The position numbers were made by a program, and so were the translations under genes. A stretch of DNA of 64,000 nt from Unio delphinus (Eukaryota; Mollusca; Bivalvia; Unionida; Unionidae): positions 257,001 through 321,000 of the forward strand of contig JAQISU010000025.1 in NCBI GenBank assembly GCA_029339505.1. Reading direction: 5' to 3'. Below, piece by piece: positions 1 through 9,789 of this stretch (the stretch's first letter is position 1; each line of letters starts with the position of its first letter). Under the pieces are notes generated by a model. The model saw nothing but the letters and a program-made list of their open reading frames with translations, made no database searches and had not been told where the DNA came from.

Positions 1-1649
1 AGGTAATACTTGTACATTAATATAAATGTACCATTCAGAACATTGGAACATGGTACAAGGTTAATTATATCTGTATGTAGAATATTAGTTTTTCACTTGA
101 AAATTCCTGAACTTGTTGGTACCTTTGAATGTTTAAGAAGGATCGGATGTTCATCCTGGTTCTAGTATTGTGTTAAGCCATTCTGTAATGTTGTTCACTT
201 GAAAAAACTATTCATTCTTGCCTTAATATCCGAAGTATCGGCATTTGTATTGTTGTGTTAGTGTTTAATTTAGATATATTTATTTATTCAAATTATCATG
301 TTTGATGTGTAATTACTAGCACTATGTAATATCCTTCGGCAAAACATTAATGTGGAAATACAATACATTCAGAAAATTACATTTTTGATTATAGTGTTTT
401 GATAGTCCTAAAAATTGTTAACACATAGTCACATTTCTGGCCAATTGGCAGCGTTAGCATGTTTTAGACTATCTGTACAGCAGTGCTGGAATGTTTTTGA
501 AATCACACTGGAGTGCAATTAGACTTAGATTTCACTGGACGGATCCTATTTCAAACAAAAAGGGAGGGAAATTATTGGATATTGTTGTTAGATTCTCGCA
601 TGGAACATTACCTTTAGATTTCCAGATTTCACTGGACAGATTCTATTTCAAACTAAAAGATAATTCAAGGATAATTATTGGATATTGTTGTTAAAGTCTA
701 GCTTACAACATTACCTTTGGATTTCCTGTGGAGTCATTGATATATAGCCAATTCGTCTTGTTCGTACGGTAAGATACGTAATAACTCTTTACATACATAA
801 TGCTTAACGGGTTATCCCCTGTATTGTTTCGACCCTGTGTTTGAATTGTTTGGATAAGGCTCAGTTGTTTCAGTTGCACCTATCAAATGAAGATTAAATT
901 ATTAGAATAGCATTGACTTTTAACCAGTTCAATTTTTTATTAAAAGTTAAAGATAAAATGTATCACCTGGATTGCATTTTGGCAACCGAATTTATTACAA
1001 AAGAACAGAACAAAGAACCGATTCATGTGTGTAATTCAGCTGAACCAAGGTCTCAGCAATCTGAGCAGTGGTTTAAGTTGAACCACATTTTTGGTCACAA
1101 ACGCAACAAACTGTTGCTGCTAATATGATCTAAAAAATTGTAGAATGCTTCGGAAACAAAATCAGTTATTAGGAGTTTTTCTTTGACATTTTGTAAAACG
1201 AACAAGGGAAATAGTTGTTGCTTAGTTGTATCATGACCATAACATAGATGATGAATCAGGGCCTGATATAGATGATGTGTCACGGTCTTGACGTAGACGA
1301 TTTATTATCACGGTGACAGAGACGACGTGTCATGTGAGTGGTATGAGTGATGACAGCAATATTTATTAAAATATTTAGCAATCACTGGAGGATTTGCGTA
1401 CCGGTGTTGCACGCGCAGACAGAATATGAGTGTCAAGACACAGGGACAGCATTCATCCAATAATCAGACGATTCTTTATCACTCCGCCCGTCGTCCTTGC
1501 ACATATTTTTGATGATTCTCGTATCTACATTAGTTGTCTGGTTTATTCGTATTTGGTAGATATTTATTGGAGTTGAAGTCAATGCCATACTAGAATAGTC
1601 ACCCTTTTGACTTATCAATACTCTAGTATTAACGCTTTCATCACAAATT

Positions 1650-1901
1650 GGGGCCCCGAGTGGCCGAGTGGTCTAAAGCGCTGTCCGTTACGGACCACTG
1701 CCATCTCACCTCTGTCTGCGTGGGTTCGAGTCTAAGATTCGGCTAATGTAGTTAAGTGAGAAAGCTTGCCAGTAGCTTCTCGTGGGTCGGTGGTTCTTTC
1801 CGGGGTTTTTCCGGTTTCTTCCTCCACCACTAATACTGGCCGCCATGTATAGCCTATATATTGTGCTGAAAAATGGCGTTAAACCATAAAAAAAAACAAA
1901 A
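1650..1901 (+). mobile_element. tRNA-derived SINE with target-site duplication
   Basis: The head resembles a tRNA-Ser/Leu: an A box (TGGCCGAGTGGT) near 1662 and a B box (GGTTCGAGTCT) near 1723. A conserved body follows (GTGAGAAAGCTTGCCAGTAG, then a TTTCCGG-rich part), ending in GGCGTTAAAC and an A-rich tail. A 12-bp direct repeat TCATCACAAATT flanks it at 1638-1649 and 1902-1913. The corresponding site in copy B (about 51890-51905) is empty, so the insertion followed the duplication. Related copies lie at 11765, 35610, 38590 (minus) and 52733. Confidence 0.9.
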
Positions 1902-2835
1902 TCATCACAAATTCTTTCAAATTTACGATTCAACTGTCTTTGAACAAATGACTACATTATTTTAACTATCTTTGATGTGATCTTTTATCTTAACACAGTT
2001 TCTCAGACGTGTCATGGTCATCACACTTTTAGTGATGTTATACGGAGCTATGGCCCTTTATACACTTTATCAAAGACATCCGACTAGATTGAAAACATTT
2101 TAACATTCACATTTTTACTTTCGCTTGAAGCAAATGTGCTAAAAAAAAACTTTAGACGGCTTCACATGAGTTAGATGATGATGAAATTTTGGTCAGTACC
2201 TAGAGAATGTGGTACTTGATCAACTCAAATTGGCATCCTGCAGCCGAAATTGTGATTACTGCAGCAGTTAGAGGATTTGATTTTGGCTTTCTTTTTCTTT
2301 TTTGAGGATCTGGCTGAGTTTGTTTTGTTTTACTGTAAAATTTAATGTTTGGCGATGACTTGGATGCATTTTATGATATCAGATTTTAGAAATATTATAC
2401 AGATCTGCTTCTTGGCTGCCAAAGAATGGTTGCACCATTAACTTGCCAATTTGAATAGCATCCCCACTGGCTTCAGAACACTCTACTAAGAATGACAATC
2501 CCACTTGCCATTGAAGAATATAACACTTCAATTTCATCATGTCTTAATTGCAATTCAATTGGCCGCAAAATGTCGTCTCAAGACGTTCTGGAACATGGTT
2601 GATTATCAGCCAATTATGACTTTTTGACAGAGTTGTGACCCCTTAATTAACTACGACTATCATAATAAGTTTGTGCTCTTGTATGATGTCAAAGTGTACC
2701 GTGCAGCTTCGCATCATCAATATGTTTTTAATAAATATGACTCGTATTTCACAGTATCATGATTGCTTTCTGACAGACTTTTGACACATGACACTCAAGC
2801 CTGTTAACTTCTACATTTATTAATAATTATTATTC

Positions 2836-2926
2836 AGAGCCCCATATGGCAAAGTGGCTTTCGGGCGCACGCCTTTACAAACATCTGACATCTCACCTCT
2901 ATCTGAGTGGGTTCGAGCCACGGGCG
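2836..2926 (+). mobile_element. SINE head, truncated
   Basis: The tRNA-like 5' part of the same SINE family, with box B GGTTCGAGCC near 2910. It is cut at about 2926 by the adjoining LINE 3' fragment. The orthologous SINE in copy B (52733-52955) is full length, so it was present before the duplication and was broken only here. Confidence 0.75.
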
Positions 2927-3345
2927 CCATATAATAGGTTATATGTTTAAAAATAAGAAAGGTTTAATATCGACCAGCGATATAAAAAAACATAATTGTT
3001 AAATATTAAATGGTAAGATGTTGGTAGCAGGAAAATAAGAAAATTCCCAATCAACGGGAGATGTAAATGGTGTATGTTGATGATAAGATGTTGTAAATAA
3101 GAGGCGGTATTTGCATTAGATAAAAATGCTTGTAGGTGATGTCATACAAGTTATAGTTTAAAATAAAGATTTACTTCCTTCAGGAAATCTAAAATACTAG
3201 TGATTTGTACAGTATCAAAAAGTTCCTTCATGTCATGTACATTATAGTATTTATCACGCGTAGGTTGCAGGTCGGAACACTCGGTCATAAAGTGCTTAAC
3301 AGTAAATGGTTCATTGCAAGAAACGCAATCTGGTGGATTTTCACC
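2927..3345 (-). mobile_element. LINE 3'-end fragment
   Basis: On the minus strand this is the end of the LINE found intact at 19314-22650: the last codons (the segment encoding a TYYNVHDMKE-like run), the 3' UTR with its GGGAGATGTAAATGG segment, and the final GGCGC / TATATC part. The tail repeat is missing on the left, where it joins a truncated SINE. It has no coding capacity of its own. Confidence 0.8.
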
Positions 3346-3382
3346 TGCCCGTTCTGCTGGATATTTTATACTAATGAAGACC

Positions 3383-3574
3383 CAATGTTTAAAAATCGGT
3401 TAAACAAATTCATTTAATGAATTTGGTTTATGTTGGAACAGATTCATGAACATAAAATATCCAGCAGAACCTAAAATATCCTGCAAGTTCTGCTGGATAT
3501 CTTATATTCATGAATCTGTTCCAACATAAGCCAAATTCATTAAATGAATTTGTTGAACCGATTTCCAAACATTG
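3383..3574. repeat. Large inverted repeat (88-bp arms)
   Basis: The arms at 3383-3470 and 3487-3574 are near-perfect reverse complements with a 16-bp spacer. The outer ends read CAATGTTT and AAACATTG; the inner ends read CCAGCAGAAC and GTTCTGCTGG. A second copy of GTTCTGCTGGATAT lies just left, at about 3351. It could be a MITE-like palindrome or a local inverted duplication; no gene lies within. Confidence 0.85.
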
Positions 3575-3577
3575 GGG

Positions 3578-3985
3578 GCTACATTAAGGGTGCAGAGGGG
3601 GGATCAGCACATGCGGCACGACAATAATATCTTACTTGCACAGGTGGGCCAATACTTATCTTTAAAGAGTTTTGACATGTGATGTTTCACTGACATTTTA
3701 TCTCTAAGGGATATTGTCAAGCCAGGAAAGAAGTCCTGATGAATGTCATTGAGAGGAATCAGCCAAAAAAAAGGGCAACCTGTGGGGACCGGGTATGAAA
3801 AAGACGGACAATTTGAATCGATTAAATAGATTGTTAGTATTGAACCCTTAACTAGAATATATCGATTTCATCGCCTCTCCGACAATATGTAGCTAGGTAT
3901 TTCTTCCTAATGTAGGGAATGTTTAAAGAAAATTCGTGTAGCCGATTTCTTGGAATCCGTAGATTAATATAATGTAATAAATTTG
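3578..3985 (+). repeat. Dispersed repeat family R1, copy 1
   Basis: A roughly 400-bp sequence recognised by GAAAGAAGTCCTGA, GGGTATGAAAAA, GAACCCTTA, CGCCTCT and TTTAAAGAAAATTCGT in that order. The same order recurs at 12300-12660 on the minus strand and, split, at 4480-4911. No ORF and no obvious terminal repeats were found. It is probably a non-autonomous transposable element of unknown type. Confidence 0.7.
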
Positions 3986-4479
3986 GATTATGCGCATTGG
4001 ATAGCGCCCCGTTTTAAACAATTCTTTGATTTGTGTGATTATTGGGATTCGTCGCCATGGAAATATTTCTAGCCCGAAATAATTAGTCAGTTACTAGGGG
4101 CAAACGTCATGGAGTCGACTGTTAGTAAGTTTGAATCATGCCAGGTTTTGCTAGTAGTGAAGTTAGTTCCGATCCGAATGACTGTCCCTGTTGTAACATA
4201 GTCCATATTAAAATCTAGTGGCGTATAATAGAGGTGTGGCTGAGATGGCAGTATTTATGGTAGGAAACCAGTAAATTACACAATGCAATCAATAAGTAGG
4301 GACTTGGCATATGCCGTTTATGTGTCCATAGTGGAAATTAAGTGTATTTATATAAGAGTAATACGCCGGTAAAAATGAACTTCGACTGGCCGAGGGTGGC
4401 GGAATAAAATAGTTCCCAGTAAGAAAGGGAATACCAGTGTATTTTTTATGGCATAAACGGCTGGCGGAACGGAAATCTG

Positions 4480-4672
4480 ATGATGGTGAACGGTATTAAT
4501 AGTTTGTACTCATGGGAACCTTACTTAGAGAACTTTGATTTCAACGCCTCTTATACTGTTTCGAAACAAGACCCATTTGTAGCAGTAGAGAAATTTTAAA
4601 GAAAATTCGTCGAGCCGATTTCGAGAAACGAGCGACTAAAGAAGGGACCTCGAGCAGATCACATGGCGTAAG

Positions 4673-4676
<4 letters not shown>
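4480..4676 (+). repeat. Dispersed repeat R1, 3' part
   Basis: This matches the 3' half of the R1 family (GAACCTTACTTAGAGAA, CAACGCCTC, TTTTAAAGAAAATTCGTCGA). A (TA)n run at 4677-4747 separates it from an R1 5' part at 4748-4911. The stretch 3986-4479 before it shows nothing else that I recognise. Confidence 0.6.

Positions 4677-4747
<71 letters not shown>
4677..4747. repeat. (TA)n microsatellite
   Basis: An almost pure TA run of about 70 bp with a single TC interruption. Confidence 0.95.
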
Positions 4748-4749
<2 letters not shown>

Positions 4750-4911
4750 TCCATTACGTCCCCTCTATATAGTCTTGACATGATGCCTCCATAGATATTG
4801 TATTTCTAGGAAATAGGGTCCACCTACGAAAGAAGTCCTGACGAATTACGTGGAGACGCAACAACCAAAAAAGGGGCGCCTTAGGGGATACTGGGTATGA
4901 AAAACACGCCA
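4748..4911 (+). repeat. Dispersed repeat R1, 5' part, abutting the polymerase relic
   Basis: It carries the GAAAGAAGTCCTGACGAATT and GGGTATGAAAAACACG signatures of the R1 family. It ends at the broken 3' end of the DNA polymerase relic, so the last residues of that open frame are repeat-derived. This marks the truncation point of the virus-like relic. Confidence 0.65.
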
Positions 4912-7453
4912 AAACGCTGATCGTACTCATGTTCCCACATGTCCACCACCTGGTATCCTTGCTGTTCTAGCTTCAAACGTAGCTGACAAGTTGTCTCGTA
5001 CAAGTCTTCCATGGTTCGTTGTAAAAACTGATTTTTGATGTCACGTTGAGGGTAGCACATGGGACATCCGTGAAATAAGCATCCGTTAAACTTGTTAACG
5101 ATTTGAGGGTTTTCTAAGTCCCAGCCATGCACCGAATACGTTCCGATGGTCTTTTCGCCTCCTCCGTTGCGGGCGTGTTGGATCCATTTGTCTTCTTTGT
5201 CGCACAAGTAATGTAGCAAACGTAGGGCTTTGACAGAGTATTGACGTTTGACAAAGTTCGTCGTTTTAGGACTGATAACAGCTAGGGTATTTTCGGGCAT
5301 GAATCGTTTTTGGTACACTAAGGAACACGCTTTGGCGGTGGCACAAGCTTCTTTCAAAGGATCGATCCCTCCGTGCTCCATGAACAATTCTCGAAATTTT
5401 CCACAACAACGTCGTAAATCGCCTACGTCAGATCGACAATACTTGAACATTTCTTCCTGAAAGTCGAAGGGGTCCTATGCGTGAGTCTGGTACCAAGCGA
5501 AGAAAGCTTCTCGTTGTTTGGTACGCATGTTGTCGGGGTCGTAGTAGTGAGCCTCAGGCAAATGGGGTAGAACGGGATGTTGATTGGCTTCGGTATTGAA
5601 AAAGTGCGGAAATAACCTTTAGCCATTTCTGTCATTCCAAACGTTTTAGGCATGCGATTCAAATACATGGCCAAGTAACTCATTGAATCTTTAAACTGTA
5701 CTTGTCCTACTTGCATAGAAATGGTTTTGGCTCCGTTTAAAGTGACTTTAGAACGTTCGGTACTTTGTTTCGTATAGTATCTGTGCAGAAATTGAAAATC
5801 GTATCCGGAGAAATTGTGAGCCATTACCTTAGCATGACGATGACAATCTCCATAAAGTTTGATGTCTCCTTGACTCCACGTTTCGTCGATTTGGTCTAAG
5901 ATCCATTGGTCAAAATTAGTTAGCGTGTTCGGTCCCCGAATCCTGCTGCAGTGAGGGCAATGACTAAAGGAATCCAGGAATCCTGCTGAAGTGAGGGCAA
6001 TGACTAAAGATGGGTTCTTGGATGCACTGCTCGCACGGACGGTGAGCCACGCAGAAATTGGGAATGCGAATACCGGTCTCTTGCATGCATTCGAAGTCAA
6101 AAAAGATAAAATTCCCTTTCTTCTGGGTAATCTTCTTGTTGGAGTTGGTATTTTTGAATGAAGCATTCGTGTTCCAAGTCCACGATTTGGCGACAAATGT
6201 GACATCGTTTCTTACCTCGGTAAACGTGAAACTTGGTATTACTGGTACGTATGCCTTGTCCACAAGTATGGCATAATCTCAGAAGCTGACAAGTACTTTT
6301 CTGCTGTGAACCTTGTATCTTCAAATGTTGTTGGTAACAGGTTGGACTGACAAAAATGCGCTGAGAAACAGGGCAATGCACTCGTTCTAGTTTTTTGTCC
6401 AGAGAGGGTTGAGAGGCCAAACATCCCTCACATTTCGATCCACAATGCTTGTGTTGTTCTCGATTGTTATAACCATAGTCACATTTCTCACATATGTAAC
6501 CGTTTGGTGATGGTATCAAAATGCCCTTCGTCATGATAGACGAGGATGTATTTTCCGTCTTTGAAATCGTGGCCTCGAAACAAAAGAGGTCCACGCACTT
6601 CTTGAGGGTGTACTTTCAAGGTGTAATGTGGAGCCAAGGCGTCTTACAATTTTTGCATTTCTGGAATTCCGCAAGGGGTGCCTTTGGATATTCTCGCTTG
6701 CTGTAACAGTTTTCCAGACTCTTTTCCATTCTACCGTGTCGTTCTTGTTGGCATACGTTCGTCCCACGACGATGGCGCAGGCTAAACACATCTGGTCTTG
6801 AGGATTGTCAATTTCGACGAGGCTTCGCTTAATGCTGCGAAGGCTGTCGACCAATAACACTTTCTGCGTTGTCCGGTCCCTTGTGGAAGAGACACGTGGG
6901 TTATGAACAGTGTGGCTTTTCCATCGGTGAGGTCAAACTTGTCGTTGGATTGTTACACATGTTGAATTTTATCGATGATTTTGGAAGGTGTCAATTCTGA
7001 TGGGCTGCTAAACTTGATCCAAACGGGAGACTTCAAATTATCGTGATAAATAGAAAGTCTCAAGCGATCGTCTTCTTTAGCTTGGCAGTGCTGTTTCAGT
7101 GAAGTTAACACAGAATTCCACACCTTGGTAATGAACCCATATGTATTCTCTAAAGGTACGTTGGACTTGAAATCTTTAAACTTCACGGCGTACGTGTAAG
7201 CCGTAGTTCTAAATTTTCGAGAGGAACGCTTTCCCGTCTCTCGAATGTGATAGTACTTTTCAGGGTTTACTAAGGGTGGTGAACTTTGCTTGGACGTCAA
7301 TTGTCTGGGCCTGGATTCGGGCTCACTCGTGTCGTCTTCAAAATCACTGGCATGAATTTGAGCCAAGACTTCAGCTACTGTGCGAGGCGATACATCACGT
7401 TTCTGTCTCTTATTATCTTCTCCTTTCTCTACAACATGATACGATCTTTTCAT
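4881..7453 (-). pseudogene. Polinton/adintovirus-type DNA polymerase B, broken and 3'-truncated
   Basis: This minus-strand relic of a protein-primed-type family B DNA polymerase is read in at least five open pieces (7453-6953, 6860-6531, 6594-6097, 6263-5964 with 6205-5423, and 5450-4881). The exonuclease motifs are visible in different frames: FFDFE near 6105, HNFSGYDF near 5815 and KYCRSDVGDL near 5430. Ahead of them is a cysteine-rich region with several CxxC pairs. After them comes the FHGCPMCYP segment typical of Maverick/Polinton polymerases. The palm motifs (DxxSLYP, YxDTDS) are absent because the gene is cut at about 4911 by repeat R1. A 40-bp tandem duplication at 5938-6013 adds damage. 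The start at 7453 lies about 70 bp from a divergent TATA box. It cannot make a working polymerase. Confidence 0.85.
5938..6013. repeat. 40-bp tandem duplication inside the polymerase relic
   Basis: The segment GAATCCTGCTGCAGTGAGGG and the 20 bases after it are repeated once with a single C/A difference. The copy lies between exonuclease motifs I and II of the relic and is absent from normal family members. It is a post-integration lesion. Confidence 0.8.
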
Positions 7454-7523
7454 CTTGTCTGCAAAAAGTCAAATGACTACATTTTTAAGACCATGACCCT
7501 TGTATAGTCATGTCCGATCCGTG

Positions 7524-7557
7524 TATATATAAAAGGCGAGTGTCTAACCTTTCAGTA
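7524..7557 (+). promoter_or_regulatory. TATA box and initiator of the CCHC gene
   Basis: TATATATAAAAG at 7524-7535 is followed, about 28 bp downstream, by a TCAGTA initiator-like element at 7552-7557 and then by the ATG at 7587. The spacing is that of a focused RNA polymerase II core promoter. It lies in the 133-bp gap between the divergent polymerase relic and the CCHC pseudogene. Confidence 0.7.
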
Positions 7558-7586
7558 CTCATTTCACTTTCACATTGACCAGAACG

Positions 7587-8157
7587 ATGGAAGAGCCTGC
7601 AGAAGTTGCACTTCTGAACAGAGCTTTGCGTGTTGTCATACGAAAGTTTTCTTCAGACAAGCCTACGGACTCCTCTCCCTTCTTTGGAGATAAAAGTCAA
7701 GATACTTGCTATATCTGTAAGAAGAAAGGACATTGGGCTACATAATTGTCCAGATCGTGAAAAAGAAATAGGTACCAGAAGAGACAACAGTCATGATATC
7801 TGTTATAATTGTAAAGAGAAAGGACATTAGTCTCCAAACTGTCCTAATAAACAACAGGCGCAGGAGGATGAGGGGGAGAGGAATTCTGAACAGGAGAAGG
7901 AAGAGGTACCCTCCCTAAAGGAAGAAGCTCGACACGTTCACAAAGACAAAAAAAAAAGAAGACGAAACGAAAGTGAGGAAGAAGAAGTAAAAGAAAAACC
8001 TGGGACAGTAAAGAAATTTGAAAAAAACAGAAAGAGTGAACAGAAGTCTATTAACTTTTCAAGTGGTATTGTGTTATGTTATGTTGTGATACTGGATTGT
8101 AACGTTTGTACCAGAATACACCAGACGGGAAAAAACGTAAGTGTCTCTTGGTTTTGA
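7587..8157 (+). pseudogene. CCHC zinc-knuckle protein, broken
   Basis: The frame starts at 7587 (MEEPAEV...) downstream of a TATA/initiator pair and reaches a first knuckle CYICKKKGHW at about 7704-7733. It then hits TAA at once, because one base has shifted. The next frame carries NCPD, a second knuckle CYNCKEKGH near 7801, an in-frame TAG at 7828-7830 where a residue between H and C should be, and a long Glu/Lys-rich tail ending at 8157. The knuckles suggest a nucleic-acid-binding protein. It belongs to the virus-like relic by position and promoter style. Two lesions make it non-functional as read. Confidence 0.65.
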
Positions 8158-8327
8158 ATAAGAACCTACACTCACACACTCATTCGCTCACGTACATAAT
8201 GTGTAGAAAAAAATGAACTTTCGAGTTTTTATCGAATTAGGCAATTGAAATAGTATTTCTTTTCGAAAGATTTCAGTGACACTGTAAAGGACCGTTGGGT
8301 ATTTGTTTGGTTAAAACAAAACAAAAC

Positions 8328-8561
8328 TCAGAAACGGGACGTAACCATCTTTAACTGTCTTAAGCCTTTGCCACGGCCAAGGCCTACTTTGGGACTGGTG
8401 GTTCCTGTCAATGATTTGGTAGAAATCACTAAAGGTGGTATGGCAGACGTACTCACAGTTAGATTGGGTTGTTTAGCTCGAGAAGTTCTTTTTCTCTTCG
8501 GTCGTGATAAAGACGTCAGATACATTTGTTTTAGACTCCTTAATTCTCCTAAAATATCCAA
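8328..8561 (-). CDS. Small basic protein of the relic, unknown
   Basis: A 77-residue open frame starting MDILGELRSL, with a strongly basic stretch RPKRKRTSRAK near residues 20-30 that looks like a nuclear-localisation or DNA-binding segment, and a Gly/Lys/Arg-rich end. It lies 25 bp downstream of, and in the same direction as, the Gln/Glu-rich ORF at 8587-8937. I do not recognise a family. A core or regulatory protein of the virus-like relic is possible; chance is not excluded. Confidence 0.35.
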   Translation of the reverse strand: MDILGELRSLKQMYLTSLSRPKRKRTSRAKQPNLTVSTSAIPPLVISTKSLTGTTSPKVGLGRGKGLRQLKMVTSRF

Positions 8562-8586
8562 AGGTACCGTGACCGTTTGATTTTCA

Positions 8587-8937
8587 CTATTCTGTTTTCT
8601 GTCCTTGGTCTTCCTGCTTCTCTGCTGCTGCTACTGTTTCTTCCTGGTGTTTTGTTCTTGCTTCTTCTTGTTCCCGCTGTTGAAGAAGAAAAGCTTGTTC
8701 TTCTTGTTTTTGTTGTAAAATTCGCTCCAATTGTTCTTTCTGTCTCTGCTTAAAATTATCGAAGTGTAAACAAGAAGCAGAAGGTGACGAAGATTCCGGA
8801 ACATATTCTTGTAAAGTTAGAAAATCCACAATATCACAGTTAAAATCAACTTCTACTGGATGTAGATTTGTATTGACTTTGGTAGTTACTGCTATACCAT
8901 TACTTGCTGTCTCCACTACCGGCTCACCCAAATTCAT
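8587..8937 (-). CDS. Gln/Glu-rich coiled-coil protein of the relic, unknown
   Basis: A 116-residue frame from the Met at 8937 (MNLGEPVVET). The frame is open further up to 9030, but a TATA-like CTATATAG at 9008-9015 would place the transcription start near 8980, favouring the inner Met. The second half is a long predicted coiled coil (repeated LQQ, KQEEQ, REQEEA heptad-like units). No family was recognised. Together with 8328-8561 it forms the minus-strand arm of a divergent promoter at about 9000-9135. Confidence 0.45.
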   Translation of the reverse strand: MNLGEPVVETASNGIAVTTKVNTNLHPVEVDFNCDIVDFLTLQEYVPESSSPSASCLHFDNFKQRQKEQLERILQQKQEEQAFLLQQREQEEARTKHQEETVAAAEKQEDQGQKTE

Positions 8938-9000
8938 TGTCTTCTTAGTTTCCGACACGAGTGACAAGTATGTCGCATGGATTGACTGCACACAGACGCT

Positions 9001-9135
9001 AGTACCTCTATATAGGGAATGTGACGTCACAGACTGCTCTCTTCCGATTGGACGACTGTGACTGACTTTTGTAATGCGTGTTTGGATTGGTGAATAAACT
9101 CAATCCGTTTGGATCCGCTCTTTCCCTATAAATAA
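9001..9135. promoter_or_regulatory. Bidirectional promoter region with CRE palindrome
   Basis: It contains CTATATAG at 9008-9015 (for the minus-strand ORF), the perfect palindrome GTGACGTCAC (CRE/ATF-type) at 9021-9030, two inverted CCAAT boxes (GATTGG near 9046 and 9085), and CTATAAATA at 9126-9134 for the plus-strand ORF at 9176. The same 10-bp CRE palindrome precedes an ORF of the second element at 62121. Confidence 0.6.
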
Positions 9136-9175
9136 CCGCAGTACACGCATTCGCTTCACCTGTTCTCGTCACAAG

Positions 9176-9416
9176 ATGTGGACCAACGTAAATCCTCTAC
9201 CCTTGTTTCATCCATGCTCTTTCACCCGGACTATCCAATGTATGTCAGATCATCATGGGCAATAACTCATATGACTGATACAACCCTTTTTGAAAAGAAG
9301 GATATATGTGGAGAGGCAAGGTTGTTTAAAGAGAGTTCTCCTCTATTGACCAGAAGTGAGGAAAAGTTTAAGGAAGAGAAGAAGATCCATGAGATGTCCT
9401 TTGTGTTAAGAATATA
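9176..9416 (+). pseudogene. Short relic ORF downstream of a TATA box
   Basis: The first ATG (9176, about 45 bp after TATAAATA) opens a 29-codon frame that ends at TAA near 9263. An overlapping frame then stays open to 9416 and is rich in Glu, Lys and Ser. The change of open frame suggests a small frameshift in a formerly longer gene. No family was recognised. Confidence 0.3.
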
Positions 9417-9499
9417 ATGTTAAAAAAAAAGATCCAAAGACATTTTTCAGGGCCACTCATATACCTCGAAAAGATATTTGCTTTCTTTGCCTCCATTTT

Positions 9500-9745
9500 C
9501 ATTGTCGCTAGACAGTCCCAAATAATATCCCCATGTTAAATTTCCCTTAACGCTAGATAGGCCCAAAGAGATCGCATGTTAAATTCCCCTTGTCGCTATA
9601 CAGTCCCACCATGTCAAATTCCCTTTGTCGCTGTATAGTCCCACCATGTTAAATTCCCCTTGTCGCTATATAGTCCCACCATGTTAAATTCCCCTTGTCG
9701 CCATAAGGTCCCAAGCCCTTTTTGACTGGATTTCCCATTGTCGCC
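9500..9745. repeat. 35-bp minisatellite
   Basis: About six to seven imperfect tandem units of 35 bp, recognisable by CACCATGTTAAATTCCCCTT followed by GTCGCTATATAGTCC. The middle units are nearly identical and the edges are diverged. The open frame across it on the minus strand is repeat-derived. It separates the promoter-driven small ORFs of the relic from the decayed gene at 9.8-10.6 kb. Confidence 0.85.
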
Positions 9746-9789
9746 ATATCGTCCCATATTTACTACTCCTATCTCTGGAATTATACTGC

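Larger units (their letters stand above)
1..2926 (+). repeat. Duplicated block, copy A, left part
   Basis: This non-coding stretch matches 50702-52830 in the same orientation along most of its length, with many substitutions and indels. Matching landmarks are the opening lines, the segment around 700-780 (against 51290-51370), the segment around 1370-1640 (against 51610-51890) and 1980-2260 (against 51950-52210). No conserved protein frame was found; the short open frames here (for example 491-694 and 913-1128) are not preserved in the other copy. The homology stops inside a SINE at about 2926 and resumes at about 13449, so everything between is extra to this copy or lost from the other. It could be a segmental duplication or two copies of a long non-coding repeat. 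Confidence 0.8.
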
